Shown here in pieces: positions 15,922 to 25,261 of a DNA stretch of 36,659 nt (positions are counted from its first letter, which is position 1; each line of letters starts with the position of its first letter). The DNA comes from an uncultured Bacteroidota bacterium (GTDB lineage Bacteria > Bacteroidota > Bacteroidia > Bacteroidales > GCA-2748055). The notes beneath the pieces were generated by a model that worked only from the letters and a program-made list of their open reading frames with translations, was not told the origin of the DNA and made no database searches. The stretch lies in NCBI GenBank assembly GCA_937129385.1, contig CAKZNC010000208.1:1-36659 (forward strand), in the 5' to 3' direction. A program made the translations under genes and the position numbers.

Positions 15922-18900
15922 ATGAAAAAGGATTTGATTAACAGAACAATTCTTAAGTTCGTCCTGTTGGCTATCAGCTGCTCCGCATCTGCACAGCTCA
16001 CACCGTCCGAGGCTGGATTCCTGGATGCAGTAACTGATTTCGGAGCCGACAATACGGGAGCATCCGTGACAACCGCAGAGCTCCAGGCGGCTATCAATGC
16101 GGCCACCTCACAACATCAGCCGCTGTACCTCCCTGCTGGTACCTACCTGGTGGATGCGACCCTAAAGGTCAGCGATGATGCCGGCGGCGACCGGGATGCT
16201 CAGAATACATTTATAACCGGATCCTCGGTGGACCCGGAGAACCGCACGGTGATCCTTCTTAAAGCTGGCTCTTTCCCACTGGCCCATATGCATGTGATCC
16301 GCCACGAGGGATTTGGATCCGAAAAATACCCGGATACCTTCAACCGCATTCTTCAGAGCATCGACATCAGGATAGAAGAAAACAATTCTGGTGCCATCGG
16401 ACTGCGATGGCGTGGAGCCGAAGGATGCGGGATCTTTGATATCAATATCGATGTGACCGGAGGGGCCTATGGAATGGAGATGCTCCCGGGGTCGGGAGGC
16501 AGTTGTGCCGACATCACCATCAATGGGGGTAAACGTGGAATTTTCCTTCCCTCCAATGGTGTTCAACCCACACCCACGATCACAAAACTGACGATGTCGG
16601 GGCAGACCGATGCAGCGATATATTCAGACCATTCCCGGGGAGCGATCACCATCACCGGTGCACATTTTATAATGAACCCGGGGGTTCCCGTATTCAGCCT
16701 TGCCAGGCATACTGGCCTGACCTGGAGTCCGGGTGGCAATCCTGTGCTTACTGATTGTGTGATCGAATACCCCACGGAAGATCCGGGCAACCTCGTGATG
16801 GTGATGGTCGACGACAGGGACCAGAGTGTCCATTTCAGCGATGTCTATATAAAAAATGCCGCGAAGATCCTGGATGAGGATGCAACTGCTACAGCCAATC
16901 CTTCTGGCTGGAGGTATTACCGCGAATTTGCCTACAACTCCGGCTGGGATGAAAGCGCCTTTGGTGATGAACCCGTCTACATTGACGGTGCGAAGCAAGC
17001 CGGCAGGATTTATGAGGTTTTCGAAGATGATCTGCCTCCACCGCCGGATGTCCAGTCCAGGCACGGCTGGGGGGATACGTTTCCCGCCTTTAATACACAC
17101 GGGGCTGTCAACCTGCTGGATTACGAATCGTATGTCCATAGCTACGACTGGGCACCGGCTTTCAATGCCGCCATCGAAGCTGCAGAAGCCAGCGGCAGCA
17201 ACGTGGTTTTTGTGCCGGTCGGAAAGTACATCACCTACAATACCATCTACCTGAAAGAACACACGGCCCTTGTTGGAGCAGGGCACCAGAACAGCATCAT
17301 CCTCGGTCGGGACGATGCAAACAGGAGGTTTGGCGGCTCAGAAAGCGGGTGGACCAATCCCCGGCCGATGATCGAAACGCCCAACAGCAATTCAGCCACC
17401 TGCATCCTGGCCGATATCGCAGTTCGTGTCAACGGTCCCTTCAACGGCGATTCGCACTCTTCGGAGGCGATGGCCTGCTACGCGATCCTATGGCAGGCAG
17501 GCAATCATTCCATCATCCGGAACATTGATTACATGCGGGCACTGCGCAACAATAACAGGGCAGCATGGGCACTCAAATACAACCTCACCTCCGACAACTG
17601 GATCAGCCTCAGGAATATCAATTCCCCTTCAGATATCGGGGGATTCACATTCCATAGCGATTGCGCACATGCATACCACACAAGCTTCACGGTTCCTTCA
17701 AGGATCCTGGTGGAGACCGTGGGAGGCGATAAAAGAATCATGACAAGGTCAATGCCGCCTGCAAGGATGAATGCGGTATCAAACAGCTATGAGCTACCCA
17801 ATCTCTCAATAAAGAGCAGTACCGGCGAATTATTCACCCTGGAATCCCTGAAGATCGCCAATGCATCCTGGCTTGCCAGTGAAGGAACCGATGTGACAAT
17901 CACCGGGTACGGAAGCCTGCAGGTGGAACAGGTGATATCGCTGGCGGGGCTCAGCCGCGAAACGGAGATTGTATGTATGCTGAACTGGACGGACCTGGAT
18001 TCGGTCGTGCTGACCTCCCCCGTGCCATTCAGCATAGATGACATATCAATGGACGGTACCTTGATCGATTTTGAATCGGTGGAAGGTACCAAGCCTTTGG
18101 AAAATGTGGATTATGATCACCAATGTTCGGGGTACGGATTCATGCATCTTCCAATGTATATCTTGGCGCATCCCTACGTCACCATCACCGGGGGGTGTAA
18201 ATATTATAACCACTGGAAACACGGAAGCACCTGGTTAAGGATCACCGAGCCCTATGTGGAGGTTAAAGACAATGAACCTGGCGACATCGTGAGCTTTTAT
18301 CATACGCATGCCCAGCATTCGCAGAACTTTTACAAGTTCCGCATACACAATGCACACAATGTATCCTTGTTCGGGATCAAGACCGAGAATGCGCTGGAGT
18401 TTGCACACATCGACAGCAGCGAGAACATCCGGGTGTTCGGACATGGCGGGATGACCAACCCTCCGCGCGGCGTTGCACATTACAGGGTGGAAAATACCAG
18501 GGATTTCGAGATTGTATCTCCTTCCGACGAGGTGATTACCACGGATGATGTGTGCCGGGCGTGCAACATGGGAGATGTGATGTTGCCTGGTACGACATTC
18601 GGGCAATATGATGATATCCAGTATCTTGAGGGAGAGATCCTGCATGCCCCGGACAGGACCGACAGCCCGATCCTCTACCTGTGGGGCAATCCGCATGACC
18701 CCTGGTCGGGGCACTGTGATGTGCAGTTTGAAGTGACAGTCGACGGGGGGACCGGTGGAGGATTCTACTGTCTGGGTGACCGGGTGACCCTCCGGCCGGT
18801 CATCCCCGAGTGCAAGGTCTTTGTGAAATGGACCGGGGACAATGAATTATTGGAGGACAGCACAGCATCCACTGCGGTGATCACAGCCATGCCGGAAACA

Positions 18901-19611
18901 AACGTGGAGCTGACTGCCGTGTATGCCGATGATGTGCAGTATGCACTCACAGTGATCAATGGTGCCGGGTCGGGGGAGTATTGCATGAACAGCGTGGTGA
19001 CGATCCGGGCGGATGACCCTGCCGAAGGGATGATCTTCTCCCACTGGTCGGGTCAGAACAGCACAGTCACAGACACACTCTCTGTTGAGACAGATGTGAC
19101 CCTGGGTGATGAGGATATCACGCTGACTGCAGAATATTCAGAGATTGTCATGTATAGTTTTTCAGCGGGGTTTACCGGGATGGGGAGTGTAAATCCATTC
19201 GCCGGGCAATATGAACCCGGGACGGTCATTGAGGTTACAGCAACACCGGATGAGGGCTATATCTTCAGGGACTGGACGGGGGATGTCAGTTCCACCGAAA
19301 ACCCACTTTCTGTGACCATTGATCAGGACATCAGCATCATCGCAAATTTTGTCACTGACACTGTGGGGATCGGGAACAGTCTGGCGGATGCCGTAAAAGT
19401 CTACCCGAATCCCCTGCAGAACGGTAACCTCCAGATTGAATCACCGGTGCCCGTCCGGGTAGTGATCATGAACATTACTGGGCAGACCATATTGGAAACA
19501 TCACCAGGTAACCTCGCTGTGATTGAAGCCGAAGCATTGCAGCCCGGCATATATATGGTGAAGGTCGTATCAGACCTTTTTACCTCCATCACAAAGGTCA
19601 TCAGGGAATAG
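15922..19611 (+). CDS. Secreted beta-helix protein (pectate lyase/GH55-like) with InlB-type repeats and a T9SS sorting domain
   Basis: 1229 residues. The signal peptide ends CSASAQ at about residue 25. Two pectate-lyase-3/GH55-type beta-helix modules follow: the first opens with AVTDFGADNTGASVTTAELQ at about 35, the second near 390-450 with VNLLDYESYVHSYDWAPAFN and the GKYITYNTIYL segment. Residues of about 930-1145 are three divergent InlB/Listeria-Bacteroides repeats (GGxG..Y..G..V.L.....F..W.G). The last 75 residues (VKVYPNPLQNG to the TGQTILE and LQPGIYMVKV region) are a type A type IX secretion C-terminal domain, so the protein is exported across the outer membrane and probably cell-anchored. 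The likely role is lyase or glycoside hydrolase action on a polysaccharide. The catalytic residues could not be fixed. It is the only large plus-strand gene in the window. Confidence 0.9.
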   Translation: MKKDLINRTILKFVLLAISCSASAQLTPSEAGFLDAVTDFGADNTGASVTTAELQAAINAATSQHQPLYLPAGTYLVDATLKVSDDAGGDRDAQNTFITGSSVDPENRTVILLKAGSFPLAHMHVIRHEGFGSEKYPDTFNRILQSIDIRIEENNSGAIGLRWRGAEGCGIFDINIDVTGGAYGMEMLPGSGGSCADITINGGKRGIFLPSNGVQPTPTITKLTMSGQTDAAIYSDHSRGAITITGAHFIMNPGVPVFSLARHTGLTWSPGGNPVLTDCVIEYPTEDPGNLVMVMVDDRDQSVHFSDVYIKNAAKILDEDATATANPSGWRYYREFAYNSGWDESAFGDEPVYIDGAKQAGRIYEVFEDDLPPPPDVQSRHGWGDTFPAFNTHGAVNLLDYESYVHSYDWAPAFNAAIEAAEASGSNVVFVPVGKYITYNTIYLKEHTALVGAGHQNSIILGRDDANRRFGGSESGWTNPRPMIETPNSNSATCILADIAVRVNGPFNGDSHSSEAMACYAILWQAGNHSIIRNIDYMRALRNNNRAAWALKYNLTSDNWISLRNINSPSDIGGFTFHSDCAHAYHTSFTVPSRILVETVGGDKRIMTRSMPPARMNAVSNSYELPNLSIKSSTGELFTLESLKIANASWLASEGTDVTITGYGSLQVEQVISLAGLSRETEIVCMLNWTDLDSVVLTSPVPFSIDDISMDGTLIDFESVEGTKPLENVDYDHQCSGYGFMHLPMYILAHPYVTITGGCKYYNHWKHGSTWLRITEPYVEVKDNEPGDIVSFYHTHAQHSQNFYKFRIHNAHNVSLFGIKTENALEFAHIDSSENIRVFGHGGMTNPPRGVAHYRVENTRDFEIVSPSDEVITTDDVCRACNMGDVMLPGTTFGQYDDIQYLEGEILHAPDRTDSPILYLWGNPHDPWSGHCDVQFEVTVDGGTGGGFYCLGDRVTLRPVIPECKVFVKWTGDNELLEDSTASTAVITAMPETNVELTAVYADDVQYALTVINGAGSGEYCMNSVVTIRADDPAEGMIFSHWSGQNSTVTDTLSVETDVTLGDEDITLTAEYSEIVMYSFSAGFTGMGSVNPFAGQYEPGTVIEVTATPDEGYIFRDWTGDVSSTENPLSVTIDQDISIIANFVTDTVGIGNSLADAVKVYPNPLQNGNLQIESPVPVRVVIMNITGQTILETSPGNLAVIEAEALQPGIYMVKVVSDLFTSITKVIRE

Positions 19612-19633
19612 CAAGACAGGATGGTGATGTGAT

Positions 19634-19658
19634 CGACAATCAACAGTTGGAATTGTCG
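19634..19658. terminator. Hairpin between convergent genes
   Basis: CGACAAT (19634-19640) and ATTGTCG (19652-19658) form a 7-bp stem, with CAAC/GTTG able to pair inside it. It lies between the T9SS gene and the convergent nucleoside hydrolase gene. No T-run follows on either strand, so its role as a bidirectional terminator is only suggested by position. Confidence 0.35.
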
Positions 19659-19698
19659 CATGTATGCTGAATATCTCGTGGCCCTCGACAGGTTTTAT

Positions 19699-20631
19699 CT
19701 ATTGACTCCTGTATGTTCTCCAGAATTCTTCCCGCATGGCTGCTTCATCAATATCGGTATAGATACCGATTTCCCTCCAGGTGTTCTCAGGAGGTGTCTG
19801 CGTAGTTTCAAGGGTGGCGAGGTGCGGATAGATTATCGCCTGGATCAGGGCAAGGTCCCACATGATCCATGTTTCGTCGGCGTTAACATGATCCCATCGC
19901 TCTTCGAGTATCTCGTCAAGCCTGTAGCTGTCTTCGTCCAGCCGCTCCGTGGTAGGGTCACGCCGGAATGTGAGCTGCCGTGCCACGGTCCCCGGCATGA
20001 TGATCAGCTCGAGACTTTCAGTATTCAGTAAGATATCAAGTCCGTTTATGTCATTCCTGGCATTAAAGGAGTTCTTGTTCCAGGCTTTCTTTTCGAAATC
20101 GTACTTCATGTTCAGGAGGTAAACCCGCAGCTTCGGGGCGATTTCCGGGTCAGTCAGAATCGCCGAAGCCACGTTCGTAACCGCACCAAGCACGGCAATA
20201 CTGAGCTTCGCTTCTTTTGATGCGTTTTTAGCATGCTGTATAATAAAATCCACTCCTTCCGAACCTGGGATGGGTGCTCCGGGATAATACCCCCATGCAT
20301 AGCCTACCATTTTATCACAGCCCGCAGGATGCGGAATGCCAGTGGCTCCCATCACATTCAGAAGCTGTTCATTGAGCTCCTGCGAGATCTGCAGCGTATT
20401 GATATTTTCTGTGCTGTAGCCGTTCCACTTTTCATCGGTAAGCAATTGCACGTTATTGAAATGCGCGGAAATGAGACCTGTAACTTCGCAGTTTTCGTCC
20501 TGTACCGCTTTGACGATGGCATAGAGATCATCCATCTCATTGCCGGTATCAGCATCAATGATCAGACTGATTTTTTGTCCGCTTGCAGCAACAAAAAAGA
20601 AAAGCAGAAGGAGGGAGAGTATATTTTTCAT
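19699..20631 (-). CDS. Exported nucleoside hydrolase (IUNH family)
   Basis: 310 residues with a signal peptide (MKNILSLLLLFFFVAASGQ). The calcium-binding start motif of inosine-uridine nucleoside hydrolases is present as DADTGNEMDD (the family form is D.D.G.DD). It is followed by VLGAVTNVASAI and a SFNARNDINGLDILL segment equivalent to the family's N.D..A motif. Family members cleave the N-glycosidic bond of nucleosides. The exported form would scavenge extracellular nucleosides, or related N- or O-ribosides. It is convergent with the T9SS gene and followed upstream by two sulfotransferase genes on the same strand. Confidence 0.88.
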   Translation of the reverse strand: MKNILSLLLLFFFVAASGQKISLIIDADTGNEMDDLYAIVKAVQDENCEVTGLISAHFNNVQLLTDEKWNGYSTENINTLQISQELNEQLLNVMGATGIPHPAGCDKMVGYAWGYYPGAPIPGSEGVDFIIQHAKNASKEAKLSIAVLGAVTNVASAILTDPEIAPKLRVYLLNMKYDFEKKAWNKNSFNARNDINGLDILLNTESLELIIMPGTVARQLTFRRDPTTERLDEDSYRLDEILEERWDHVNADETWIMWDLALIQAIIYPHLATLETTQTPPENTWREIGIYTDIDEAAMREEFWRTYRSQ

Positions 20632-20692
20632 GTTGGTATTTTTTTGGTTTGCGGATTCATATCCTGATTTCTGTTAAAGTTTTATCTGCATG

Positions 20693-21451
20693 TTATATTA
20701 CATAGTTCAGTTTTTTCAGCAATTCCACAGCCTCTTTACGGGATACCAGTGCGTCGACACGTTCTGCCACTTCCGGGTCTTTCCATTTTCCAATGGATGA
20801 GCCATAGAACTCACTCACCGGTCCGGCGAGCGCACGGTTTCTTCTGACTGTAGCATGACGGTGCCATTCCAGCAGTTCGCCGTCAACCGGGATGTCCAGG
20901 AACCGGCAGATCTCTGCAATGGTTGTCTCATAATTCATGACAAGGTCTTCGTACCTGACCAAGTGGACACGCTGATCATCATAATGCTTCAGCCCTTCCG
21001 ACACATCGGCGATCCAGCGTTCCGGCTCCACCCAGTAGAGATTCGGGTTTCGAGGGTGCCTGGAGAGGATCACATCCCGACCGTCCCTGACGATATGGAT
21101 CATCCTGAACTGGTCGCCGTGTATGGATGCCAGGTTTTTGATGTTCCAGATATTGGAGGGGGATTTTTCGCAATACCGGATTGCAGTCGGCTTGATCTTC
21201 TCCCTGGTGAAGGTCCTGTACAAACGGTACCATTTTGGAAGATAGAGCTTGCCGTTTCTGAGCGTGGAACCCTCGAACAGGTTGAGTTCACGCGGACAGG
21301 CGAAGATTTCAGGATGAGCAGACAGGATGGAGAGTAGCAGGGTGGTGCCCGAGCGGCCACATCCGCCGATGTAGATGGGTGGATCGGTGAATCTGCGTTT
21401 TTCGATGCGACGACCGAAAAACCTGATGAATGGAATGATGAGTCTTTTCAT
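20693..21451 (-). CDS. Sulfotransferase family protein
   Basis: 252 residues from the ATG at 21449-21451; a GTG three codons upstream is less likely. The PAPS-binding loop is IGGCGRSGTTLLLSIL and the 3'-phosphate site is HIVRDGRDVILSRHPRN. Both are strong matches to the Sulfotransfer_1/3 families. A conserved later segment LVRYEDLVMNYETTIAEIC is also typical. It probably sulfates a glycan or lipid made in the cytoplasm. It lies close to a second sulfotransferase-like gene at 21579-22259, on the same strand with a 127-base gap. Confidence 0.9.
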   Translation of the reverse strand: MKRLIIPFIRFFGRRIEKRRFTDPPIYIGGCGRSGTTLLLSILSAHPEIFACPRELNLFEGSTLRNGKLYLPKWYRLYRTFTREKIKPTAIRYCEKSPSNIWNIKNLASIHGDQFRMIHIVRDGRDVILSRHPRNPNLYWVEPERWIADVSEGLKHYDDQRVHLVRYEDLVMNYETTIAEICRFLDIPVDGELLEWHRHATVRRNRALAGPVSEFYGSSIGKWKDPEVAERVDALVSRKEAVELLKKLNYVI

Positions 21452-21578
21452 GCCTGGCACGAAGATACCGAACTCCTGGCAGATTTAGATGATTTGGTGC
21501 TGAATTGAGCGGGGATTTTTACAAAATGCATGTAGAGATGCTTCTCTCGTGAAGGGTACGTGATGAGAGATCGGATGG

Positions 21579-22259
21579 TTACTTTTCGTAAATTTTATAC
21601 CCCAGTTGTCCGGCAACCTCCCGGTTGAGGTGCATATTGAGTTGTGCAAGCGCTTCACGGCTGAATTCATCCAGGTAGGCTTGCTGTGTGTAGTACCTGG
21701 CCTTTTTGGACGAAAACCTGTGTGACATGGGCACTTTTCGGATTCTTCCGGCAGAGTTGAGTTTCTTTGTCACCTCCAGGTCAAATCGATCTCTCAGCTT
21801 TTTCAGCTCCCGCCGGGGATGTTTCAACAGATCTATGTATCTTATAAATACGATCCGGTTGGTCTGCCCGGAAAACTCCAGCCATTTACCATAGAACTCG
21901 TTGTATTCCAGGATGTAGGGATGGGGAGATTCGGGCCAGTTGTTCTTCTCTCCCCACCTGGAATAGCTCAGGTGCCAGCTGTAGGGATCCTTGGAGATCA
22001 CCACGTACATATCGGGTTTTTTATTGCTGAAAACTGAAGCTTCAAATGCCTGGAAGGATTTGAAAACCTGGTCGTTCATGAAATTCGGCCTGCCGATCAG
22101 CTCCTTGTTGTCATAAATCCTGAAATGCTTGTGCAGGGGGTGCCCGCGTTCCTCCTCCACGTTGAGGAACCCTACGTTAAAGTGACGTTCCAGGAGTTGC
22201 TTCAGGTAATTGGTGCCGCTCCTGTTCAGTCCGAAATGAAGGATCTTTTTTCGTGACAT
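21579..22259 (-). CDS. Sulfotransferase-like P-loop protein
   Basis: 226 residues from the ATG at 22257-22259, which places the P-loop-like PSB motif (LHFGLNRSGTNYLKQLL) at the very N-terminus as expected. The second motif is YVVISKDPYSWHLSYSRWG, where KDPYSW takes the place of the usual RDPR. Later IVFIRYIDLLKHP matches the RYEDL region. The fold is therefore sulfotransferase-like, but the 3'-phosphate motif is degenerate, so activity is less certain than for its neighbour. An upstream in-frame extension to 22307 lacks similarity. It is in tandem with the sulfotransferase at 20693-21451. Confidence 0.75.
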   Translation of the reverse strand: MSRKKILHFGLNRSGTNYLKQLLERHFNVGFLNVEEERGHPLHKHFRIYDNKELIGRPNFMNDQVFKSFQAFEASVFSNKKPDMYVVISKDPYSWHLSYSRWGEKNNWPESPHPYILEYNEFYGKWLEFSGQTNRIVFIRYIDLLKHPRRELKKLRDRFDLEVTKKLNSAGRIRKVPMSHRFSSKKARYYTQQAYLDEFSREALAQLNMHLNREVAGQLGYKIYEK

Positions 22260-22304
22260 CGTATTGTAATTGCGCTGCAAAGGTACCATGAATTTTGAAG
22301 ACTC

Positions 22305-22425
22305 CATTCATTTCCCTTATCTCCGTGCATCTCCCTTTTCTCCGTGAATCTCCGTGCAATAGCTCTCTGTAATAGCTTTGTGACCCGTTGTGCCTCCTTT
22401 GCGGTTCTTTGTGTAACAACCATTG
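22305..22425. repeat. Degenerate CACGGAG/CGCAAAG low-complexity block
   Basis: Read on the minus strand, the intergenic stretch consists of loosely repeated ACCGCAAAG, GTCACAAAG, TTGCACGGAG, TTCACGGAG and TGCACGGAG elements. It resembles the more regular block at 25262-25556 in word content. No gene or known RNA is visible. It sits between the terminator of the SHOCT lipoprotein gene and the sulfotransferase-like gene. Confidence 0.55.
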
Positions 22426-22434
22426 TAAAATTAA

Positions 22435-22470
22435 AAACGGGCTTTCCCCGTCCCTGGCGAAAACCCGTTT
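22435..22470 (-). terminator. Intrinsic terminator of the PEGA/SHOCT lipoprotein gene
   Basis: AAACGGGCTTTC (22435-22446) pairs with GAAAACCCGTTT (22459-22470) in a 12-bp stem with a single G-T mismatch pair. On the minus strand it is followed by TTAATTTT. It lies 21 bases downstream of the stop of the minus-strand gene at 22492-23034. Confidence 0.85.
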
Positions 22471-22491
22471 CAAAAATTCTACTTGTAAAAC

Positions 22492-23034
22492 TTAATTTTT
22501 CCTGAAGATCTTTGCCTTTTCAGTTTCGAATTCCTCTTCGGTGATCAATCCATTTTCATATAGCTCCACGAGCTTCATCAGTCTTTCATAATCATCCTCC
22601 CCGGAGTCGTTATCGTCCTGAACCACAGGTCCGGGCTGCACCGGCTGGTTATCCAGCGGCTGTAGCTTGAAATTATAATAGTCACGGTCATATTTCATCA
22701 GTGCTCCTGTAACGGCATCAAATGCAAATCCGATGGGACAGAATACATTCAGGATCACTGTTGGTTCAATGTCGGTACCCAGGTAATACATGTCTGCATA
22801 GTATCCATCCAGTTCAAGCCGGATATCTTTTCCGTTATCGACAAAGGCGTTCAGGTCCCGTTCGAGCCTGATCCTTGCAGGGGTGGTGCCCATGATATGG
22901 CCGTCGACAATGATGTCAGCTCCCGGGGGAGTGGAGTCAATGGTCACACGTTGCGTGGTACCGGTCAGTATAGTGGCGCAGCTGCTCATGAGGGCAGCAA
23001 CTGCCATGATCGCTAAGAGTTGAAGGTATTTCAT
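22492..23034 (-). CDS. Lipoprotein with PEGA-like and C-terminal SHOCT domains
   Basis: 180 residues. The lipoprotein signal ends ALMSSCA with Cys19. A PEGA-type beta segment follows (VTIDSTPPGADIIVDGHIMG, then TTPARIRL), which usually occurs in envelope proteins. After a Pro/Asp-rich linker the C-terminus is a SHOCT helix pair (LMKLVELYENGLITEEEFETEKAKIF), a short oligomerisation element. No enzymatic motif is present. A hydrophobic segment with a conserved GFAFDAVTGA stretch lies in the middle, as in many Bacteroidota lipoproteins. It is a single gene with its own strong terminator at 22435-22470. Confidence 0.82.
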   Translation of the reverse strand: MKYLQLLAIMAVAALMSSCATILTGTTQRVTIDSTPPGADIIVDGHIMGTTPARIRLERDLNAFVDNGKDIRLELDGYYADMYYLGTDIEPTVILNVFCPIGFAFDAVTGALMKYDRDYYNFKLQPLDNQPVQPGPVVQDDNDSGEDDYERLMKLVELYENGLITEEEFETEKAKIFRKN

Positions 23035-23173
23035 AATGTTGCTTGGTTTTAAATTTGTATTTCGTTGAGGGCATTGGATTTCGAATATTCATTCTCCAAA
23101 TTCTATGCCATTTTAAAACTAAAGACAACTGCAATTAAAGGGGGTTGCAAAATTCTGAAAATTTTCCTAAAGG

Positions 23174-23791
23174 TCAGATGACGGAGAAGTAAACAAGGCT
23201 CCTGTATACCATGTCCGCTGCGAAATAGATAAAAATCAGTGCAAATGCTTTGAATGCGGCTGGCACGATCTTCGGCCGTGAGAGCAATGCCCGGAACTGC
23301 GAAAACAGGTAGGCAACGATCATGGTAGAGATGAGCCATCCTGCCTGTACCAGTCCCATGAACAGGAAATCTCCCAGGGGCATGGTTTGTTCAAGCAATA
23401 CCGCCCTTGGAATGCAGATGGTGATCCAGTAGGTCCAGAGCACCCCGTTGGTGAGGATCATGACCGTGATCTTCCAGGGACCAAAGAAGACCTTCTCGTC
23501 TGTGTCCAGACTCTTTACCTTCCTGAGGCTGTTGGCGATCCACAGCAGTACAACCGCGCCTGCAAAGGAGAGGATCCGGAAGACCGATTCGTTCAGACCG
23601 AGAGATGAAAAGAGCAGCAGGCTGACCACCGCCACGGCTGTTTCGACGAACATGGCGATGAAAATAATCCGGAGCGCACTCCTGTAGCCCGACTGCAATA
23701 CCTGGGTGAAGATGGCGGTCACAACCGGACCCGGTATCAGTCCGCCAATGAGTCCGAGTGTTAAGGCCGTAAGCAGTTCCTGTGTGATCAT
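23174..23791 (-). CDS. LysE family translocator
   Basis: 205 residues with six hydrophobic helices. The N-terminal GLIGGLIPGPVVTAIFTQVLQSG is the LysE/RhtB signature (the family form is ..PGP....). Members export amino acids or related small molecules across the inner membrane. The ATG overlaps the stop of the upstream sulfatase by four bases (ATGA type), so the genes are translationally coupled. The pairing with a sulfatase is unusual and the exported substrate is not evident. Confidence 0.88.
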   Translation of the reverse strand: MITQELLTALTLGLIGGLIPGPVVTAIFTQVLQSGYRSALRIIFIAMFVETAVAVVSLLLFSSLGLNESVFRILSFAGAVVLLWIANSLRKVKSLDTDEKVFFGPWKITVMILTNGVLWTYWITICIPRAVLLEQTMPLGDFLFMGLVQAGWLISTMIVAYLFSQFRALLSRPKIVPAAFKAFALIFIYFAADMVYRSLVYFSVI

Positions 23792-25188
23792 TCTCTCGCG
23801 TTGGGTTGATAGTCAGGGTTCGGTTTTGATGGCACCCTGGCTTTGGACTGTGCCCTCCAGAGATACAGCATATTCATGAGTTCAGTGACTTTTTCCGGAT
23901 TCTGTTCTGCTACATTCTGCATTTCTCCGGGATCATCCACCAGGTTGAACAGTTCAATTTCCCCATCCTCAAAATACTCCTGCAGTTTCCAGTCACCATA
24001 CCGTATCACACTGCCGGGCCTGGTCCTGAACAGGATGTCCCGCGTATCTGTATTTCCTCGTTGCAGGTATACAGGGAAGTGCCAGTAAAGCGGTCTTTGT
24101 TCCGGTTTTTTTCCTTTGAGTAGCAAGGGTGCCAGGCTGATCCCGTCAAATCGTTTTCCAGGCAATTGTGCACCAATGATCTCCACCAGGGTAGGGAAGA
24201 AGTCCATGTTCAAAACTGGCACATCTTCATTGACTCCGGGCTTGATCACCGCTGGCCAGGAAAAGAACAACGGAACCCGAATACCTCCTTCATAATAGCT
24301 TCCTTTACCGGCCCGTAGTGGCTTCTGTTGGGATATCCTGAACAGGCCTCCGTTGTCAGACGTGAAAATAATGAGTGTGTTCTCATAGACCCCCATCTCT
24401 TTCAGTTTATCGACCAACAGGCCAATGTTCCGGTCGAGGTTATAGATCATGGTAGCGTACCGCGGGTTGCTCATCCCCGCTGTCCCGTGCTTATCTATGA
24501 ACCGGTACATCAGGCTGTCGACCTTGTGGATTGGCGTGTGCACAGCGTAGGGTGAATAATACAAAAAGAACGGATCACCATGCCTGTTGTCGAGGAATTC
24601 AAGCACATGATCCATGATGTTGTCCGTCAGGTAGGAGCTGTCGGGGGCCTCCAGGTCGACATTTCCATATGGAAAGTAGTACGACGTGGGATGACCGTTG
24701 TGTCCGCCACCAATGTTGTAATCAAATCCGTGATCACGGGAATCTTCACTCAGGTGCCACTTCCCGGCCTGGCAGGTTGTATATCCGTAAACCCGTAAAG
24801 CTTCGGCCATGGTGGTCATGCTGTCGTGCAGGGTGACCCGGTTTTTTGTAGGGATGATCTTCCGGTTACTGCTTAGGCCTCGCTCTGATGATCCGACGGT
24901 ATAGATGCCGTGGCGGGGTGTATTCAGACCTGTCATCATACACGCCCTGCTGGGAGCGCAGTTGGCACCGGCGGCATATCCCTGCAAAAAGACCAGTCCT
25001 TCTGATGCCAGCTGATCGATGTTGGGCGATTCATAATATGCACTGCCCATATAGCCGAGATCGGCCCATCCCAGGTCATCGACATTGATCAGTACAATAT
25101 GTGGCGGAACCTCCGGTGCTTTGCTTCGATTGCAGGAGAGGGTCATTGCAATGGCGACCAATACGATGAGGATGGATTTACTTTTCAT
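23788..25188 (-). CDS. Sulfatase (S1 family) lipoprotein
   Basis: 466 residues. The signal ends MTLSC with Cys19, indicating a lipoprotein. Metal-binding VDDLGWADLG contributes D37 and D38. The active-site motif is CAPSRACMMTG, with C77 the residue converted to formylglycine (C-x-P-S-R-x4-TG), so the anaerobic or aerobic maturase is required. FTSDNGG supplies the later Asp-Asn pair. Full length for an arylsulfatase-type S1 enzyme. It removes sulfate esters from a glycan or other substrate in the periplasm or at the surface. It is coupled by a 4-base overlap to the LysE-type exporter. Confidence 0.94.
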   Translation of the reverse strand: MKSKSILIVLVAIAMTLSCNRSKAPEVPPHIVLINVDDLGWADLGYMGSAYYESPNIDQLASEGLVFLQGYAAGANCAPSRACMMTGLNTPRHGIYTVGSSERGLSSNRKIIPTKNRVTLHDSMTTMAEALRVYGYTTCQAGKWHLSEDSRDHGFDYNIGGGHNGHPTSYYFPYGNVDLEAPDSSYLTDNIMDHVLEFLDNRHGDPFFLYYSPYAVHTPIHKVDSLMYRFIDKHGTAGMSNPRYATMIYNLDRNIGLLVDKLKEMGVYENTLIIFTSDNGGLFRISQQKPLRAGKGSYYEGGIRVPLFFSWPAVIKPGVNEDVPVLNMDFFPTLVEIIGAQLPGKRFDGISLAPLLLKGKKPEQRPLYWHFPVYLQRGNTDTRDILFRTRPGSVIRYGDWKLQEYFEDGEIELFNLVDDPGEMQNVAEQNPEKVTELMNMLYLWRAQSKARVPSKPNPDYQPNARE

Positions 25189-25261
25189 TACGTTCCGGGT
25201 TTCGTCCCGCTAAAATACAGAAAAAAACACTGAAACGCCCTGTACATAATCCACGCAATTT

